Shown here one piece after another: positions 6,381-15,349 of a stretch of 53,077 bases of DNA. The number at the start of each line of letters is the position of its first letter. The first letter of the stretch is position 1. Below the pieces are notes generated by a model, which saw only the letters and a list, made by a program, of their open reading frames with translations, had not been told where the DNA came from and did no database searches. Origin of the DNA: Clostridiales bacterium (GTDB lineage: Bacteria; Bacillota; Clostridia; Christensenellales; Pumilibacteraceae); NCBI GenBank assembly GCA_029066805.1, contig JAIEFT010000059.1:1-53077 (forward strand), written 5' to 3'. Made by a program: the position numbers and the translations under genes.

Positions 6381-7886
6381 TCAAGATACTGTTTTGCGTT
6401 TATTTTTACCGAACAACGGCTTCCTCTTTTTCTGCTTTTTGCTTATGGTGACGTCAAAGTCGATTGCGCCGAATATGACGGCGGCGAGGGCGGAAAAGCA
6501 CACTCCGCCAACGCCTGCTACGATTATGGGCAGAACCGTGCCGGGAATTATGGAATGTACGTATTCTGTGAAAAGCCAAGCAGGGTAGGCGGCGGCAAGG
6601 CATATAAACAGCGGCTTAAAGAATTTAAGTTTAAATCCGGTGCGCCGTTTAATATCTATAATGTCCAGCACGGACGACAAAATCAAGCTGAGTCCAAATG
6701 CCAGTATGAACACATCCATATCGAATCTGGAATAGAAAGCAAAGCAAATAGCGTACATAGATGCCGCGCCTATAAGGTAGTTTATGAGCGATTTCTTTTC
6801 CAAATCGAGCGAGTTAAGCATGGATGAGGCGATGTTTTCAAACGCTAACGGCAACAGCAGCCACGCCGATTTTTTGAGGAAAATGCCTGCGTCGGTATTG
6901 TTGTAAATAAACGTGCCGAGCGGTTCGCCGAGCGCGCAGTACGCGGGCAGCACTATTGCCGCGATTATAATCGAAAATGACAGCGCGTTTTCTATCTGGC
7001 GGCACATGCTTTTTTTGTCGCCAAGCGCGTACGCTTCGGACAGTGTGGGTATCATTACAAATGCGAGCGAGCCAACCACCGTTATAGGCAGGTACAATAG
7101 CGGCAAAGCCATGCCTACGCATGAACCGAATACGTACATGGACTGCTCGGAGTTAAGCCCGCTTGACATTAGCAAAAACGGCATAGCGATTGCTATGATG
7201 TAGTTGTTTATGCTGGACGTCGTGCGGGATAGTGTGATTGGCACTGACGTGGATATAAGCGGCTTTAAGTGAGTTTTGGGGCTTTGCAGTTTGCGTTTGC
7301 CGCAAAAGTAGAACAGTGCAACCGCCACTGCCGAAACAAAGCATGCTATACCCATAGACGCGGCAACTGCAACGGTTTTGTTGTCGAATAGGCTGAACAG
7401 CACCACGCACCCGACTATGCGCGCAATTTGCTCTATTAATTCCACGGCGCTTACGGTAGTGAACTTTTTTTCGCCCCACAACACGCCGCGGAACGCCGAA
7501 TATACGCCCGAAAAAACCAGCGCAGGCAGCATTACTATTACAAGCGTCATGGACTGCGGCTCGGCAAACAGCGCTCCGATCGGTTTTTGTAACGCCACCA
7601 CCAAAAGGCACACGACTAGTGCGATTATCAGTTCGAATATCAGCGCCGCCGAGCACACACCGCCGCTCTTTGCTCTGTCGGTCGCAGTCTGCTTGCTTAC
7701 TACAAGCGGTATACCCGAGGTAAGTAGTGTTATCAGTACGAAAAAGAACGACAATGCGACCGAATAAATGCCCATGCCGACCGCGCCGATCTCGCGCGAT
7801 AGGTATATCTTGAACAAAAACCCGAGCGTGCGCTCCACAAATGTGAACGCCGTCATCGTCAATACTGCTCTCGTCATGGATTTCAT
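6381..7886 (-). CDS. MOP-superfamily polysaccharide/lipid flippase, SpoVB/MurJ-like
   Basis: A 501-residue polytopic protein with about 14 hydrophobic helices. It opens with VLTMTAFTFVERTLGFLFKIYLSRE, the motif seen at the start of SpoVB, MurJ and Wzx proteins, and continues with IGAVGMGIYSVA and a GIPLVVSKQTA loop strongly like SpoVB/YtgP. These proteins flip undecaprenyl-linked precursors across the membrane. In a genome with gpr and cwlD a sporulation or peptidoglycan role is plausible, but the subfamily cannot be fixed by eye. The C-terminus is a Lys-rich tail. Upstream, TAAAAT lies six bases before the ATG, another possible leaderless start, though its -35 is poor. Confidence 0.85.
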   Translation of the reverse strand: MKSMTRAVLTMTAFTFVERTLGFLFKIYLSREIGAVGMGIYSVALSFFFVLITLLTSGIPLVVSKQTATDRAKSGGVCSAALIFELIIALVVCLLVVALQKPIGALFAEPQSMTLVIVMLPALVFSGVYSAFRGVLWGEKKFTTVSAVELIEQIARIVGCVVLFSLFDNKTVAVAASMGIACFVSAVAVALFYFCGKRKLQSPKTHLKPLISTSVPITLSRTTSSINNYIIAIAMPFLLMSSGLNSEQSMYVFGSCVGMALPLLYLPITVVGSLAFVMIPTLSEAYALGDKKSMCRQIENALSFSIIIAAIVLPAYCALGEPLGTFIYNNTDAGIFLKKSAWLLLPLAFENIASSMLNSLDLEKKSLINYLIGAASMYAICFAFYSRFDMDVFILAFGLSLILSSVLDIIDIKRRTGFKLKFFKPLFICLAAAYPAWLFTEYVHSIIPGTVLPIIVAGVGGVCFSALAAVIFGAIDFDVTISKKQKKRKPLFGKNKRKTVS

Positions 7887-7960
7887 CGGTTTATTTTATG
7901 TTCGGAGGCGGCGCAAAATGATAGGGATTACAATGTGAACGCTTATTTTTTCTGATTTCC

Positions 7961-7989
7961 TTGCTTTTACCGTGCTAATTTGTTATAAT
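7961..7989 (+). promoter_or_regulatory. Promoter predicting a leaderless GTG-start mRNA
   Basis: TTGCTT (7961-7966), 17-bp spacer, TATAAT (7984-7989), six bases, then GTG at 7996. The geometry equals that at 4297-4332. An in-frame GTG at 7972 would lie inside the promoter and is therefore rejected as the start. Confidence 0.7.
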
Positions 7990-7995
7990 ATATCT

Positions 7996-10422
7996 GTGAA
8001 GGCAGTACAAAAAGCAGAGAATAGTATTTTTCGCATAATGCTTGCGGTGGCAGTGACGCTTGTCGCAATGCTTTTTGTGGGTTGCGGTAGCGATGTGGAT
8101 ATCGCGCTATTACGCTCCGACATAACACTCACTGTAGGCGAACGCCGCGATATACTTCCGTATGTGGTTTTTTCCGCCGTCACGGAGCACGTAATCGAGC
8201 TTAGCTCCGACTCCGATTGTATAGAAGTCGACGGCACATATATTACGGCGGTCAAGACGGGCACGGCTAAAGTGAATGTGTCGGCGTACGGTAAAACCGT
8301 CGTAATGAATATTACCGTGTTGTACCGAGGCGCGCAAGACTTTTGCGTTACGGCGGAAAACGCAGTTCAAACGGTCGATGACGGCGACAAAATTTTGCCT
8401 GTTGTATTTACCGTCGAGCTTGATAGCTACGTCGATCCGCAAACGGTTGCGCAGTGGGAAGTGGGCGCTACTTCGTTTACCGGCAACCGCTTTGAATATA
8501 CGCCGCAAAGCTACGGCGAGTACACAGTATCCGTTGCCGTGGGTGACGAAAAAAAGCAGTGTCCCGTCAGGGTGTACAGGCGCACCGGCGTTACGATCAA
8601 GCATACGGAAGTAAAAAATGCTCAAGCCTTTACGCCTGTAGAATTTACCGCTTGCGAGAATGTTAACGCGCTCAATCCTAAATCGGTGTATGAGTGGATC
8701 GTAAACGGCGAAGTAAAAAGCGACAGCCCTATACTGGAATTTACTCTGACAGGCGGTGAGTACGCCGTTTCGCTGTTTGTTAACGGCGAGCGCAAAAAAA
8801 TCGACGGCAAGGACGAATTGATTTTTTCTGTTGCGGACGAAAATGCCGTTGATTATGAAATTGTTTACGATGACATGAACGGAGTGTACGTGCGTTGGGC
8901 GCGAGAGCGCAAAGTGCTGTATGTGTCGATCATAAGCCCTACAGGCAAGCGCAACACATTTGACGTAACAGACGCGCAGTACGCGCATTTGTTCGGAGAC
9001 GGCTCTTTCCGTGCGACAGAGTACATAGAAGTATGCGCCGCAAATCCCGCTACCTACGCGATTATAATCGGTACTGACGGCGGGCGGCACGAGTTGAATT
9101 TTGTGCAGCATGGCGATGACGTAAAAAGTTATCTCGAAGATACGGTATTGATTAAAAATTCGTTCATTTCGAACGAGGCGGACGCGCGCGATTTTGTGCG
9201 CGAGCTGTACGCTTTGGGCGAAACGTCCGCTAAGTGTTATGCCGAAATCGGAATAGCGGACGCCGAACGCGCCGTGCATGAACAAGCGGAAATGTTGGGG
9301 CTTAACGCAACAACGGTGAAGAACGGGAATATACTAACTATCGCATTTGCGCCGTACACAAACAAGCCGACAAAGTATGAGAGCAAGACGGCAAACTCCG
9401 TATACGCCTTTTTGCCGCACATCGAATATTCGGAGAATCACAGGCCGATAGACTATGTGTTTATTTCCGATAGACCGCAGATAGGCGTTAATGTGCGCGG
9501 CAGCGAGCAGCTGCTTCTTGCCGTGTCGTGCGGAGTTAAGCCGCTTACTCAGTCGGGCGATATCGCAGAAAGTATTTATCGCGCGGCTAAGTCCGTGTTG
9601 CTTCGCATAATAGGCGCGGATTATTCGCCGCGACAAAAGGTGCATGCCATATACGACTGGTTGCAGTGGGCGACTGTCAACGTCCAAGACGTCGAAGCTT
9701 ATTCCGCGAGTAGATTTTTGGAAGGTGTTTTCGGCTCGTCGCGAGAGAGAGGTGCGGCGGTGACGAGCGAAGGTGCGGCTAAGGCGTTTGCGCTGCTGTG
9801 CCGTATGGAGGGGATCGAGTGCTCTATTGAACGCGACAGCGGTTACGGATATTACAACAAGGTCAAGCCGGATAATCTTTGGTACAACGTGGACGTTTAC
9901 GGCGGCAAGATAAATATTGCGGGAGTCGAGTCGTCGTCCGGCGGGACGGCGGCGGAGCTAACGTCGCACCGCGGGCTATTGATCAGCGACGAGCAGCTCA
10001 AGGCTTTGGGCTGTAACGCGACGGGCGAGCGCGACGCATTTGACGGCACAAACACCGAGTATGCCGTAAAGCGTACGGCTAACGGCGCGTCCCTCGACTA
10101 TTACATATCCGAAAGCGAGCTTGACTACGAGGCTGTTCGCGCAGTCGTATTTTTCGCATTTGACCGTACGGTTCGCGGCAACACGAGGTTGCCGCATATC
10201 GGCAGCGAAGTGATTGTATACAACAACACATACGGCGTGGAGTTTGAGCTTGACAAGAGCATGACGGAGGAGCAGGTAATTGCCGTCACGGCATACATAA
10301 ATCGAGCGATTAACGAATATGCAAAGTACGTGCTAAACAATGCGACGTTTGCGGGCAGGCGCACCGTAACGGCAGGCAACATCATTGTGGCAATCGCGAG
10401 TTCACCGCGTGCGGAGGTATGA
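7996..10422 (+). CDS. Lipoprotein with Ig-like domains and a degenerate transglutaminase domain
   Basis: A protein of about 808 residues starting at GTG. The signal peptide ends in the lipobox LFVGC. A BIG_2-like bacterial Ig domain follows (SDITLTVGERRDILPYVVFS ... KTGTAKVNVSAYG), then two or three more beta-sandwich segments, and a C-terminal transglutaminase-like fold introduced by KVHAIYDWLQW. It is a paralogue of the next gene. Aligned to it, the catalytic Cys is Ser (VTSEGAAKA, Ser near 591), the His in GGHAWNKV is Gly (GYGYYNKV) and only the Asp (WYNVD) remains, so it should be catalytically inactive, perhaps a binding partner of the active copy. It overlaps the next start by one base (TGATG). 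Confidence 0.8.
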   Translation: MKAVQKAENSIFRIMLAVAVTLVAMLFVGCGSDVDIALLRSDITLTVGERRDILPYVVFSAVTEHVIELSSDSDCIEVDGTYITAVKTGTAKVNVSAYGKTVVMNITVLYRGAQDFCVTAENAVQTVDDGDKILPVVFTVELDSYVDPQTVAQWEVGATSFTGNRFEYTPQSYGEYTVSVAVGDEKKQCPVRVYRRTGVTIKHTEVKNAQAFTPVEFTACENVNALNPKSVYEWIVNGEVKSDSPILEFTLTGGEYAVSLFVNGERKKIDGKDELIFSVADENAVDYEIVYDDMNGVYVRWARERKVLYVSIISPTGKRNTFDVTDAQYAHLFGDGSFRATEYIEVCAANPATYAIIIGTDGGRHELNFVQHGDDVKSYLEDTVLIKNSFISNEADARDFVRELYALGETSAKCYAEIGIADAERAVHEQAEMLGLNATTVKNGNILTIAFAPYTNKPTKYESKTANSVYAFLPHIEYSENHRPIDYVFISDRPQIGVNVRGSEQLLLAVSCGVKPLTQSGDIAESIYRAAKSVLLRIIGADYSPRQKVHAIYDWLQWATVNVQDVEAYSASRFLEGVFGSSRERGAAVTSEGAAKAFALLCRMEGIECSIERDSGYGYYNKVKPDNLWYNVDVYGGKINIAGVESSSGGTAAELTSHRGLLISDEQLKALGCNATGERDAFDGTNTEYAVKRTANGASLDYYISESELDYEAVRAVVFFAFDRTVRGNTRLPHIGSEVIVYNNTYGVEFELDKSMTEEQVIAVTAYINRAINEYAKYVLNNATFAGRRTVTAGNIIVAIASSPRAEV

Positions 10423-12992
10423 TGAAAGGACGAAACATATACGGAATTATAAACAGAGCGGTGGCTGTTATGCTTGTTGTTGCGATAGCGGCGCTTTCGA
10501 GCGGCTGTTCGTTTTTGCGTAACCTTTTCACGGCGGACATGTTGAGCTTTTCGCGGCACACGGTTACGCTGCAAGTGGGAGATACGTTTGATATTCTTAC
10601 GATACTTGAAACCGATACCGATTCGTATACGGTCAGTTCGTCGGACAGCTCCGTTGCGGAGATTGACGAAGATACGCTTGTGATTACGGCGCAGGCTGTA
10701 GGAACTGCGCATATCACCGCCGAAACGAACTCGGCAAGCGATAAGCTGAAAGTTGTGGTTACGGAAAAAGAACAGGACGCGGTTTTGCTGTCTTCGAGCG
10801 GCGAGCTTGTGCAGACCGTCGGAAAAACGTCGTTAGTCAGGTTTTCGGCTACGGCGACCGGCGCGCCCGCGAGCAGCGACACTGTCTACTGGTACGTCAA
10901 CGATAGGCTTGTTAAACTGCACGCTTCGGACGAAAGCTTTGAGTACACGCCGAGCGGTGTGGGTGAGTTTATAATAACCGCCAAGTGCGGGGATGTTACG
11001 TCGGACGGGATAACTGTGCGCGTGTTTAACGCCGTAACTGCCGAGGTCGAAGTAAAAGGCGAGCTTACGCAAGACGACCCGTTCACCGACATTGTGTTTA
11101 CCGTTACTGTTTCCGGTACGGACGAACAGAGCTATTTTCAGTATTACGAGGACAGCAAAATTCTGTACGAGGGTAATCTGTCTACGTACGCATACAAGCC
11201 CACGGCGGGGCGACACACATTGTCCGTCAAGGTAAACGGACAGACGGCATACGAGACTCAAGCGTACTTCCGCGGTGCTGTCGCGCCGACAGTGGATAGC
11301 GAGCTATTGTACGACAACATGTACCCGCATGCGTACTTAAGGTATGACGCGATCGGTAAGGTAAAGGTGGAAATTACATCGCCGAACGGAACGCAAGAGT
11401 ATTCGCAAACGGATTCCAAGTACGCCGACTTGTTTGACGAAAACGGCTTTGACGTGGGCGGACTTATCGATATTTGCTCATCAAACGCGATAGAAAGAGT
11501 GTACAAGTTCCGCGTAAAATCGTTGGGGGACGACGACGCGATAACAGAAAGCGAGTATTCGTCATACGTCACTTACACACAGCGCCCGTCGACGGCGAAA
11601 GACTTTATAACGACTATTCTGCCTTGCGGGGATTTATATGTCACATCGGAAACAGAGTATGTAAGTATTGTCGAATATTACGTGTTTTTCAGACAGAAAA
11701 CCGCAAACTCAACGGTTAAGTTCAATTGCTATATCGGCTATGACAGATCGGGGAGTGCGAAGGAGCTTTGGGATGAAGCGTTTCCTATAGCCGCGACCAG
11801 CGGCGTCTACAGCGGCATTAACGTGTACGACGTGAGCAGCGGCGTTATGCATACCGAATTCAAGGTTGACACTGTGAACAACCCGACAAAACAGCTTTCC
11901 GGCGGTACGCGCTCGGCGCAGTTGCACGCCGTGCTTCCGCATATAAACTACGACGAAAATAAGTACAGACCTGCGAGCTATGCGTTCCCTATAGACCGTA
12001 TAACGCGCACGGCGGAGGTGGAGTATTCGGACGAGCTGTATTTGGCGGTGCAGAACGGCGTAAGACCCGTGCCCAAGACAGGTTCGTCCGCGAGTACTGT
12101 TTATCAAAAAGCGCGCGATATTCTTAGAATGATTTGCACCGACGATATGACGGAAGTCCAAAAGGCGCATGCAATATACGACTGGATTATGTGGCAGGTC
12201 ACTTACGACACGCCTGCTACCAAGCTCGACAGCGGCAGTGAGGAGTATTCCGCATACTACCTGGAAGGGGTGTTCGGCGACGGCAAAACATACATAGGTA
12301 ATGTTGTGTACAAACCGTATGCCGTGTGTGACGGCATGAGTAAAGCGTATTCGCTATTGTGCAATATAGAGGGTATCCCGTGCGTACGCGTTGTGGGCAG
12401 AGCGGGCAAGTCTTTGCGCACTGCGGGCGGGCACGCATGGAACAAGGTCTATCTCGGCGGCGCATGGTATTTGGTGGACTGCACTTGGGGCGATAGCCAT
12501 GTTACGTTTGCGCTTGACGGCGCGTCGCGCGAATACGAACTGGGACTGCATAGCCACTTGTTTGTAACCGACGCCATGACGAGCGGAACGCACTTCGAGC
12601 CGTATCGCTATGACGGTAAAACTACAATCAGGTACGCGCCGCAAACTGCCAAAACGCCGTTAAACGTGTATACGGACATGACTGTAAACGGCGTTAAAAT
12701 CAATTGCTACATCGCAAAAAACGAGAATGAGCAAACGCGCATGAGCGAAATTGCCGCCGAGTTTGCAAAAGCATACGCAAAGCGCAACACGATAACAGTG
12801 CCGGGCGGAGAGAACGGCGGCGTGTACAGCGTCGATTACCAAGCAATAGAAATAAACTCCGAAAACGGTTTTTCCATGACAGACAACGCCGTAGCCAACA
12901 CAGTGACAAAGGCAATACAAGCCGTTCACCGCAACGCCAAGGTAAAGGTGCTCACGCTTGAAGATACATTGTTGGTTTTAATGAAGGCTTAA
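10422..12992 (+). CDS. Lipoprotein with Ig-like domains and an active-looking transglutaminase domain
   Basis: A protein of about 856 residues with signal peptide and lipobox (AALSSGC). A BIG_2-like domain (VTLQVGDTFDILTILETD ... AQAVGTAHITAE) is followed by further Ig-like segments and a transglutaminase-like protease/crosslinking domain beginning KAHAIYDWIMWQVTYD. The catalytic triad is intact: Cys about 636 in AVCDGMSKAYSLLCNIEG, His about 671 in GGHAWNKV, Asp about 686 in WYLVDCTWGD. GGAGG at 10413-10417 favours ATG 10422 over ATG 10419. It is translationally coupled to its degenerate paralogue. Surface-anchored crosslinker or peptidase; substrate unknown. Its stop lies 6 bases from the convergent esterase stop. 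Confidence 0.83.
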   Translation: MKGRNIYGIINRAVAVMLVVAIAALSSGCSFLRNLFTADMLSFSRHTVTLQVGDTFDILTILETDTDSYTVSSSDSSVAEIDEDTLVITAQAVGTAHITAETNSASDKLKVVVTEKEQDAVLLSSSGELVQTVGKTSLVRFSATATGAPASSDTVYWYVNDRLVKLHASDESFEYTPSGVGEFIITAKCGDVTSDGITVRVFNAVTAEVEVKGELTQDDPFTDIVFTVTVSGTDEQSYFQYYEDSKILYEGNLSTYAYKPTAGRHTLSVKVNGQTAYETQAYFRGAVAPTVDSELLYDNMYPHAYLRYDAIGKVKVEITSPNGTQEYSQTDSKYADLFDENGFDVGGLIDICSSNAIERVYKFRVKSLGDDDAITESEYSSYVTYTQRPSTAKDFITTILPCGDLYVTSETEYVSIVEYYVFFRQKTANSTVKFNCYIGYDRSGSAKELWDEAFPIAATSGVYSGINVYDVSSGVMHTEFKVDTVNNPTKQLSGGTRSAQLHAVLPHINYDENKYRPASYAFPIDRITRTAEVEYSDELYLAVQNGVRPVPKTGSSASTVYQKARDILRMICTDDMTEVQKAHAIYDWIMWQVTYDTPATKLDSGSEEYSAYYLEGVFGDGKTYIGNVVYKPYAVCDGMSKAYSLLCNIEGIPCVRVVGRAGKSLRTAGGHAWNKVYLGGAWYLVDCTWGDSHVTFALDGASREYELGLHSHLFVTDAMTSGTHFEPYRYDGKTTIRYAPQTAKTPLNVYTDMTVNGVKINCYIAKNENEQTRMSEIAAEFAKAYAKRNTITVPGGENGGVYSVDYQAIEINSENGFSMTDNAVANTVTKAIQAVHRNAKVKVLTLEDTLLVLMKA

Positions 12993-12998
12993 AATATA

Positions 12999-13760
12999 TT
13001 AAAGCCGAGAGAATTTTTTAAAGAAGTCGAGTTCGGGTTCGCGCCAAGCCGCTTCGTCGTGACCTGACGTGTTGGTGACGGTTAGGTCGAGGTTTTTTAC
13101 GCCGCTATTGCGCAGAGTATCGGTAATCGTATAGCTGTCGGTCACAAACAACTGAGTTTCTTTATCTTTCAGCGCGGTCGGTACTTCGCCCGTGCATTCG
13201 CTCCCGCCGACGTACACCTTATAGTACGCGTCTTTGTCGAATGTGGCAGAGCCAAAGAATTTGCCGAACGCCGTGGGGCTTACAAACAGCGGAGTGGAAA
13301 ACATTCCGTACGCCCGTAATCGCGCGTTTTTTCTTGCCGCAAAGTAGAGTGTTGCAAGCCCGCCGGCAGAGCTGCCGAGCATGCCGTAAAACTTATATCC
13401 GAACCGCTTATCCAGATACGGCAATATGATTTGCTCGATGTAGTCCATGTATACGTCTGCTTTGCCGCCGCCCACAAGCTTAATACTATAGGATTCGGCA
13501 TTTTCAGGCGGGAAAGGCAAATAGTCATCGTTGCGAGTGACGGCGCTGTCAATCCCGATGATTGCCGTGTTTTTTATTTCGGCGGCTTTTAGCATATCTA
13601 TTGCGCGCCAGCTCTTTTTATATGTCGCATCCTCGTCGTAGAACACGTTTTGACCGTCGTGCATTATAATTGCGCGGTCGGCTTTTTTAGGTGCGAAAAT
13701 TCGCACCGTGCGCGCAAACGCGCCCTTGGATAACACAGCTATTTCATACTTGCGTTTCAT
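12999..13760 (-). CDS. Alpha/beta-hydrolase, putative esterase (EstA/Fes type)
   Basis: About 253 residues. The fold signature GSSAGG (nucleophile elbow Ser) lies mid-protein after the IILPYLDKRFGYKFYGML strand-helix. An early HDGQNVF loop and a late SGHDEAAWR that supplies the catalytic His are typical of the putative-esterase family (PF00756) that includes enterochelin esterases and mycolyltransferases. There is no signal peptide, so it is probably cytoplasmic. GGCGGTG precedes ATG 13760; an alternative ATG lies 12 bases upstream at 13772. It has its own consensus promoter (13791-13819) and is divergent from cca. Confidence 0.8.
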   Translation of the reverse strand: MKRKYEIAVLSKGAFARTVRIFAPKKADRAIIMHDGQNVFYDEDATYKKSWRAIDMLKAAEIKNTAIIGIDSAVTRNDDYLPFPPENAESYSIKLVGGGKADVYMDYIEQIILPYLDKRFGYKFYGMLGSSAGGLATLYFAARKNARLRAYGMFSTPLFVSPTAFGKFFGSATFDKDAYYKVYVGGSECTGEVPTALKDKETQLFVTDSYTITDTLRNSGVKNLDLTVTNTSGHDEAAWREPELDFFKKFSRL

Positions 13761-13790
13761 ATTCACCGCCATTTACGATAATTCGATAAC

Positions 13791-13819
13791 ATTATACAAC
13801 GGATAATATTTATTGTCAA
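13791..13819 (-). promoter_or_regulatory. Promoter of the esterase gene
   Basis: Minus strand TTGACA (13819-13814), 17-bp spacer, TATAAT (13796-13791); full consensus. Confidence 0.8.
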
Positions 13820-13833
13820 TATCATATATTTCC

Positions 13834-13862
13834 TTGATTTTATTCTCGGTGTGTGGTAGAAT
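13834..13862 (+). promoter_or_regulatory. Promoter of cca
   Basis: TTGATT (13834-13839), 17-bp spacer ending in TGTGG, TAGAAT (13857-13862). It leaves a leader of about 22 bases with only a weak ACGGA binding site before ATG 13891. Confidence 0.65.
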
Positions 13863-13890
13863 AAGATCAACAACAATACGGATATAAAAC

Positions 13891-15252
13891 ATGAAAATCA
13901 ACCTTGACGAAAAGTCCGCCAAGTTCATTAGCGGGCTGGGCGAAAACGTTTATGTCGTGGGCGGGTTTGTGCGTAACAGCCTGTGCGGATATAAATGCAC
14001 GGACATCGATATAGCCGGACCGATGCCGGCGCTTGCTTTGAGCTTGCCGCCGCGCACAAACATGACAATGGTCAATCACCGCATGGGCACTGCGCAGATA
14101 ATCTACGACGGTGTTAGGTACGAATACACTCCGTTCCGAGTGGAGGTGTACGGCGAGGGCGGCGAGCATACGCCGACGCGCGTCAGCTTTACTACCGACA
14201 TATATGCCGACGCGGCAAGGCGTGATTTTTGTTGTAACGCCATATACTACGACGTGCGGCGCGACGAGATAGTAGATCCGTTGGGCGGCGTTCGCGACGC
14301 GGAAATGAAGATACTGCGCGGCTGCAACAAGCATGTTTTCGAGTCGGACGGGCTGCGACTGTTGCGACTTGTGCGATTGGCTGCCGAGCTCGACTTCAAA
14401 ATAGAGGGCGAAACGGCGCGCGCGGCAAAGTCGATGAGCGATAATCTTGCCGACATAACGTCCGAGCGCAAGCGCATAGAGTTGGACAAGATTTTGCACG
14501 CGGATTTAGCCAACGATGTAAAGAACGCGCAGTACCGCGGACTAAGACTGCTAAAACAATTGGATCTGTGGAAAAATCTGATACCCGAGCTTGTCGAGTG
14601 CGACGGTTTATCTCAGCCCGAGCAGTATCACAAGTATGACGTTTTGGAGCATTCTTTTCGCACGGTTCTGAGTGTGCCGCCTAAGCATAATTTGCGGCTT
14701 GCGGCATTGCTGCACGACGTGGGCAAGGCGTACTGCTTTAAGCGTTTCGGCAATTTTCACGGCCACGAAAAGAGTTCGGGCATAGTGGCGCGGATAATTC
14801 TTAATAGACTGCGTTATCCGAACGATGTAATAGAGCAAGTCGTCAGGCTTTGCAACTTACACATGTACGATATGCGCGGCGACGCGCGCGAATCCAAAAT
14901 ACGCGTGTTTGTAGCTAAGAATTACGATATAATCGACAAGCTCACAGCGCTTATTAGGGCGGACAAAATAGCTACCGGCATGGTGACGCCGGAACAAGCG
15001 GCTGAGCCGCACAGGTTCGAGCTGGTGCGCGATAGGCTGGTGGATGAGGGTGCGCCCATACTAAAAAGGGCGCTGAGGATATCGGGCAAGGATTTGGCTG
15101 ACATGGGATTTGAGAGCGAAGCGATTTCCGCCGCGCTCGAGGTTTTGTGGAAGGAGTGCATTATCAATCCGAAAAACAACAACGTTGAATTTTTGACTCG
15201 AGCGGCGTCGCGGCTTCCTAAAACTCCCGCCGAACTGCCGCAAAAAAAATAG
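13891..15252 (+). CDS. cca: CCA tRNA nucleotidyltransferase
   Basis: A 453-residue class II nucleotidyltransferase that adds or repairs the CCA end of tRNAs. Motif A is GGFVRNSL followed by the DIDIA metal-binding carboxylates (residues 24-42). Motif B/C is seen in ADAARRDFCCNAIYYD, and the amino-acid template region in ERKRIELDKIL. The C-terminal half carries an HD hydrolase domain (AALLHDVGKAY, then GHEKSSG and NLHMYD). The fusion of HD and nucleotidyltransferase domains is common in Firmicutes and is normal here. A clear terminator follows. A polyA polymerase function is less likely given the HD domain and single copy. Confidence 0.93.
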   Translation: MKINLDEKSAKFISGLGENVYVVGGFVRNSLCGYKCTDIDIAGPMPALALSLPPRTNMTMVNHRMGTAQIIYDGVRYEYTPFRVEVYGEGGEHTPTRVSFTTDIYADAARRDFCCNAIYYDVRRDEIVDPLGGVRDAEMKILRGCNKHVFESDGLRLLRLVRLAAELDFKIEGETARAAKSMSDNLADITSERKRIELDKILHADLANDVKNAQYRGLRLLKQLDLWKNLIPELVECDGLSQPEQYHKYDVLEHSFRTVLSVPPKHNLRLAALLHDVGKAYCFKRFGNFHGHEKSSGIVARIILNRLRYPNDVIEQVVRLCNLHMYDMRGDARESKIRVFVAKNYDIIDKLTALIRADKIATGMVTPEQAAEPHRFELVRDRLVDEGAPILKRALRISGKDLADMGFESEAISAALEVLWKECIINPKNNNVEFLTRAASRLPKTPAELPQKK

Positions 15253-15273
15253 CGCGAAAATGGCTTAAATTAC

Positions 15274-15311
15274 AATTCCAATGTCGAAATAACGAGGTTG
15301 GAATTTTTTTT
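15274..15311 (+). terminator. Intrinsic terminator of cca
   Basis: AATTCCAA (15274-15281) pairs with TTGGAATT (15298-15305) and is followed by a run of T to 15311. Confidence 0.8.
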
Positions 15312-15337
15312 GCGCATACTTTCGAGGTTTTTCGACA

Positions 15338-15343
15338 TACTAT
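15338..15343 (+). promoter_or_regulatory. Possible -10 element six bases before the vanW ATG
   Basis: TACTAT lies exactly six bases before ATG 15350 and no Shine-Dalgarno is visible. No good -35 was found at 16-18 bp, so this is weaker than the other leaderless candidates. Confidence 0.35.
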
Positions 15344-15349
15344 CGCTGT

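Noticed and set aside
8110-9285. 391-residue minus-strand ORF
   Set aside because: Antisense to the coding frame of the degenerate transglutaminase lipoprotein; Arg/Tyr/His-rich translation, typical of a shadow frame in this codon usage.
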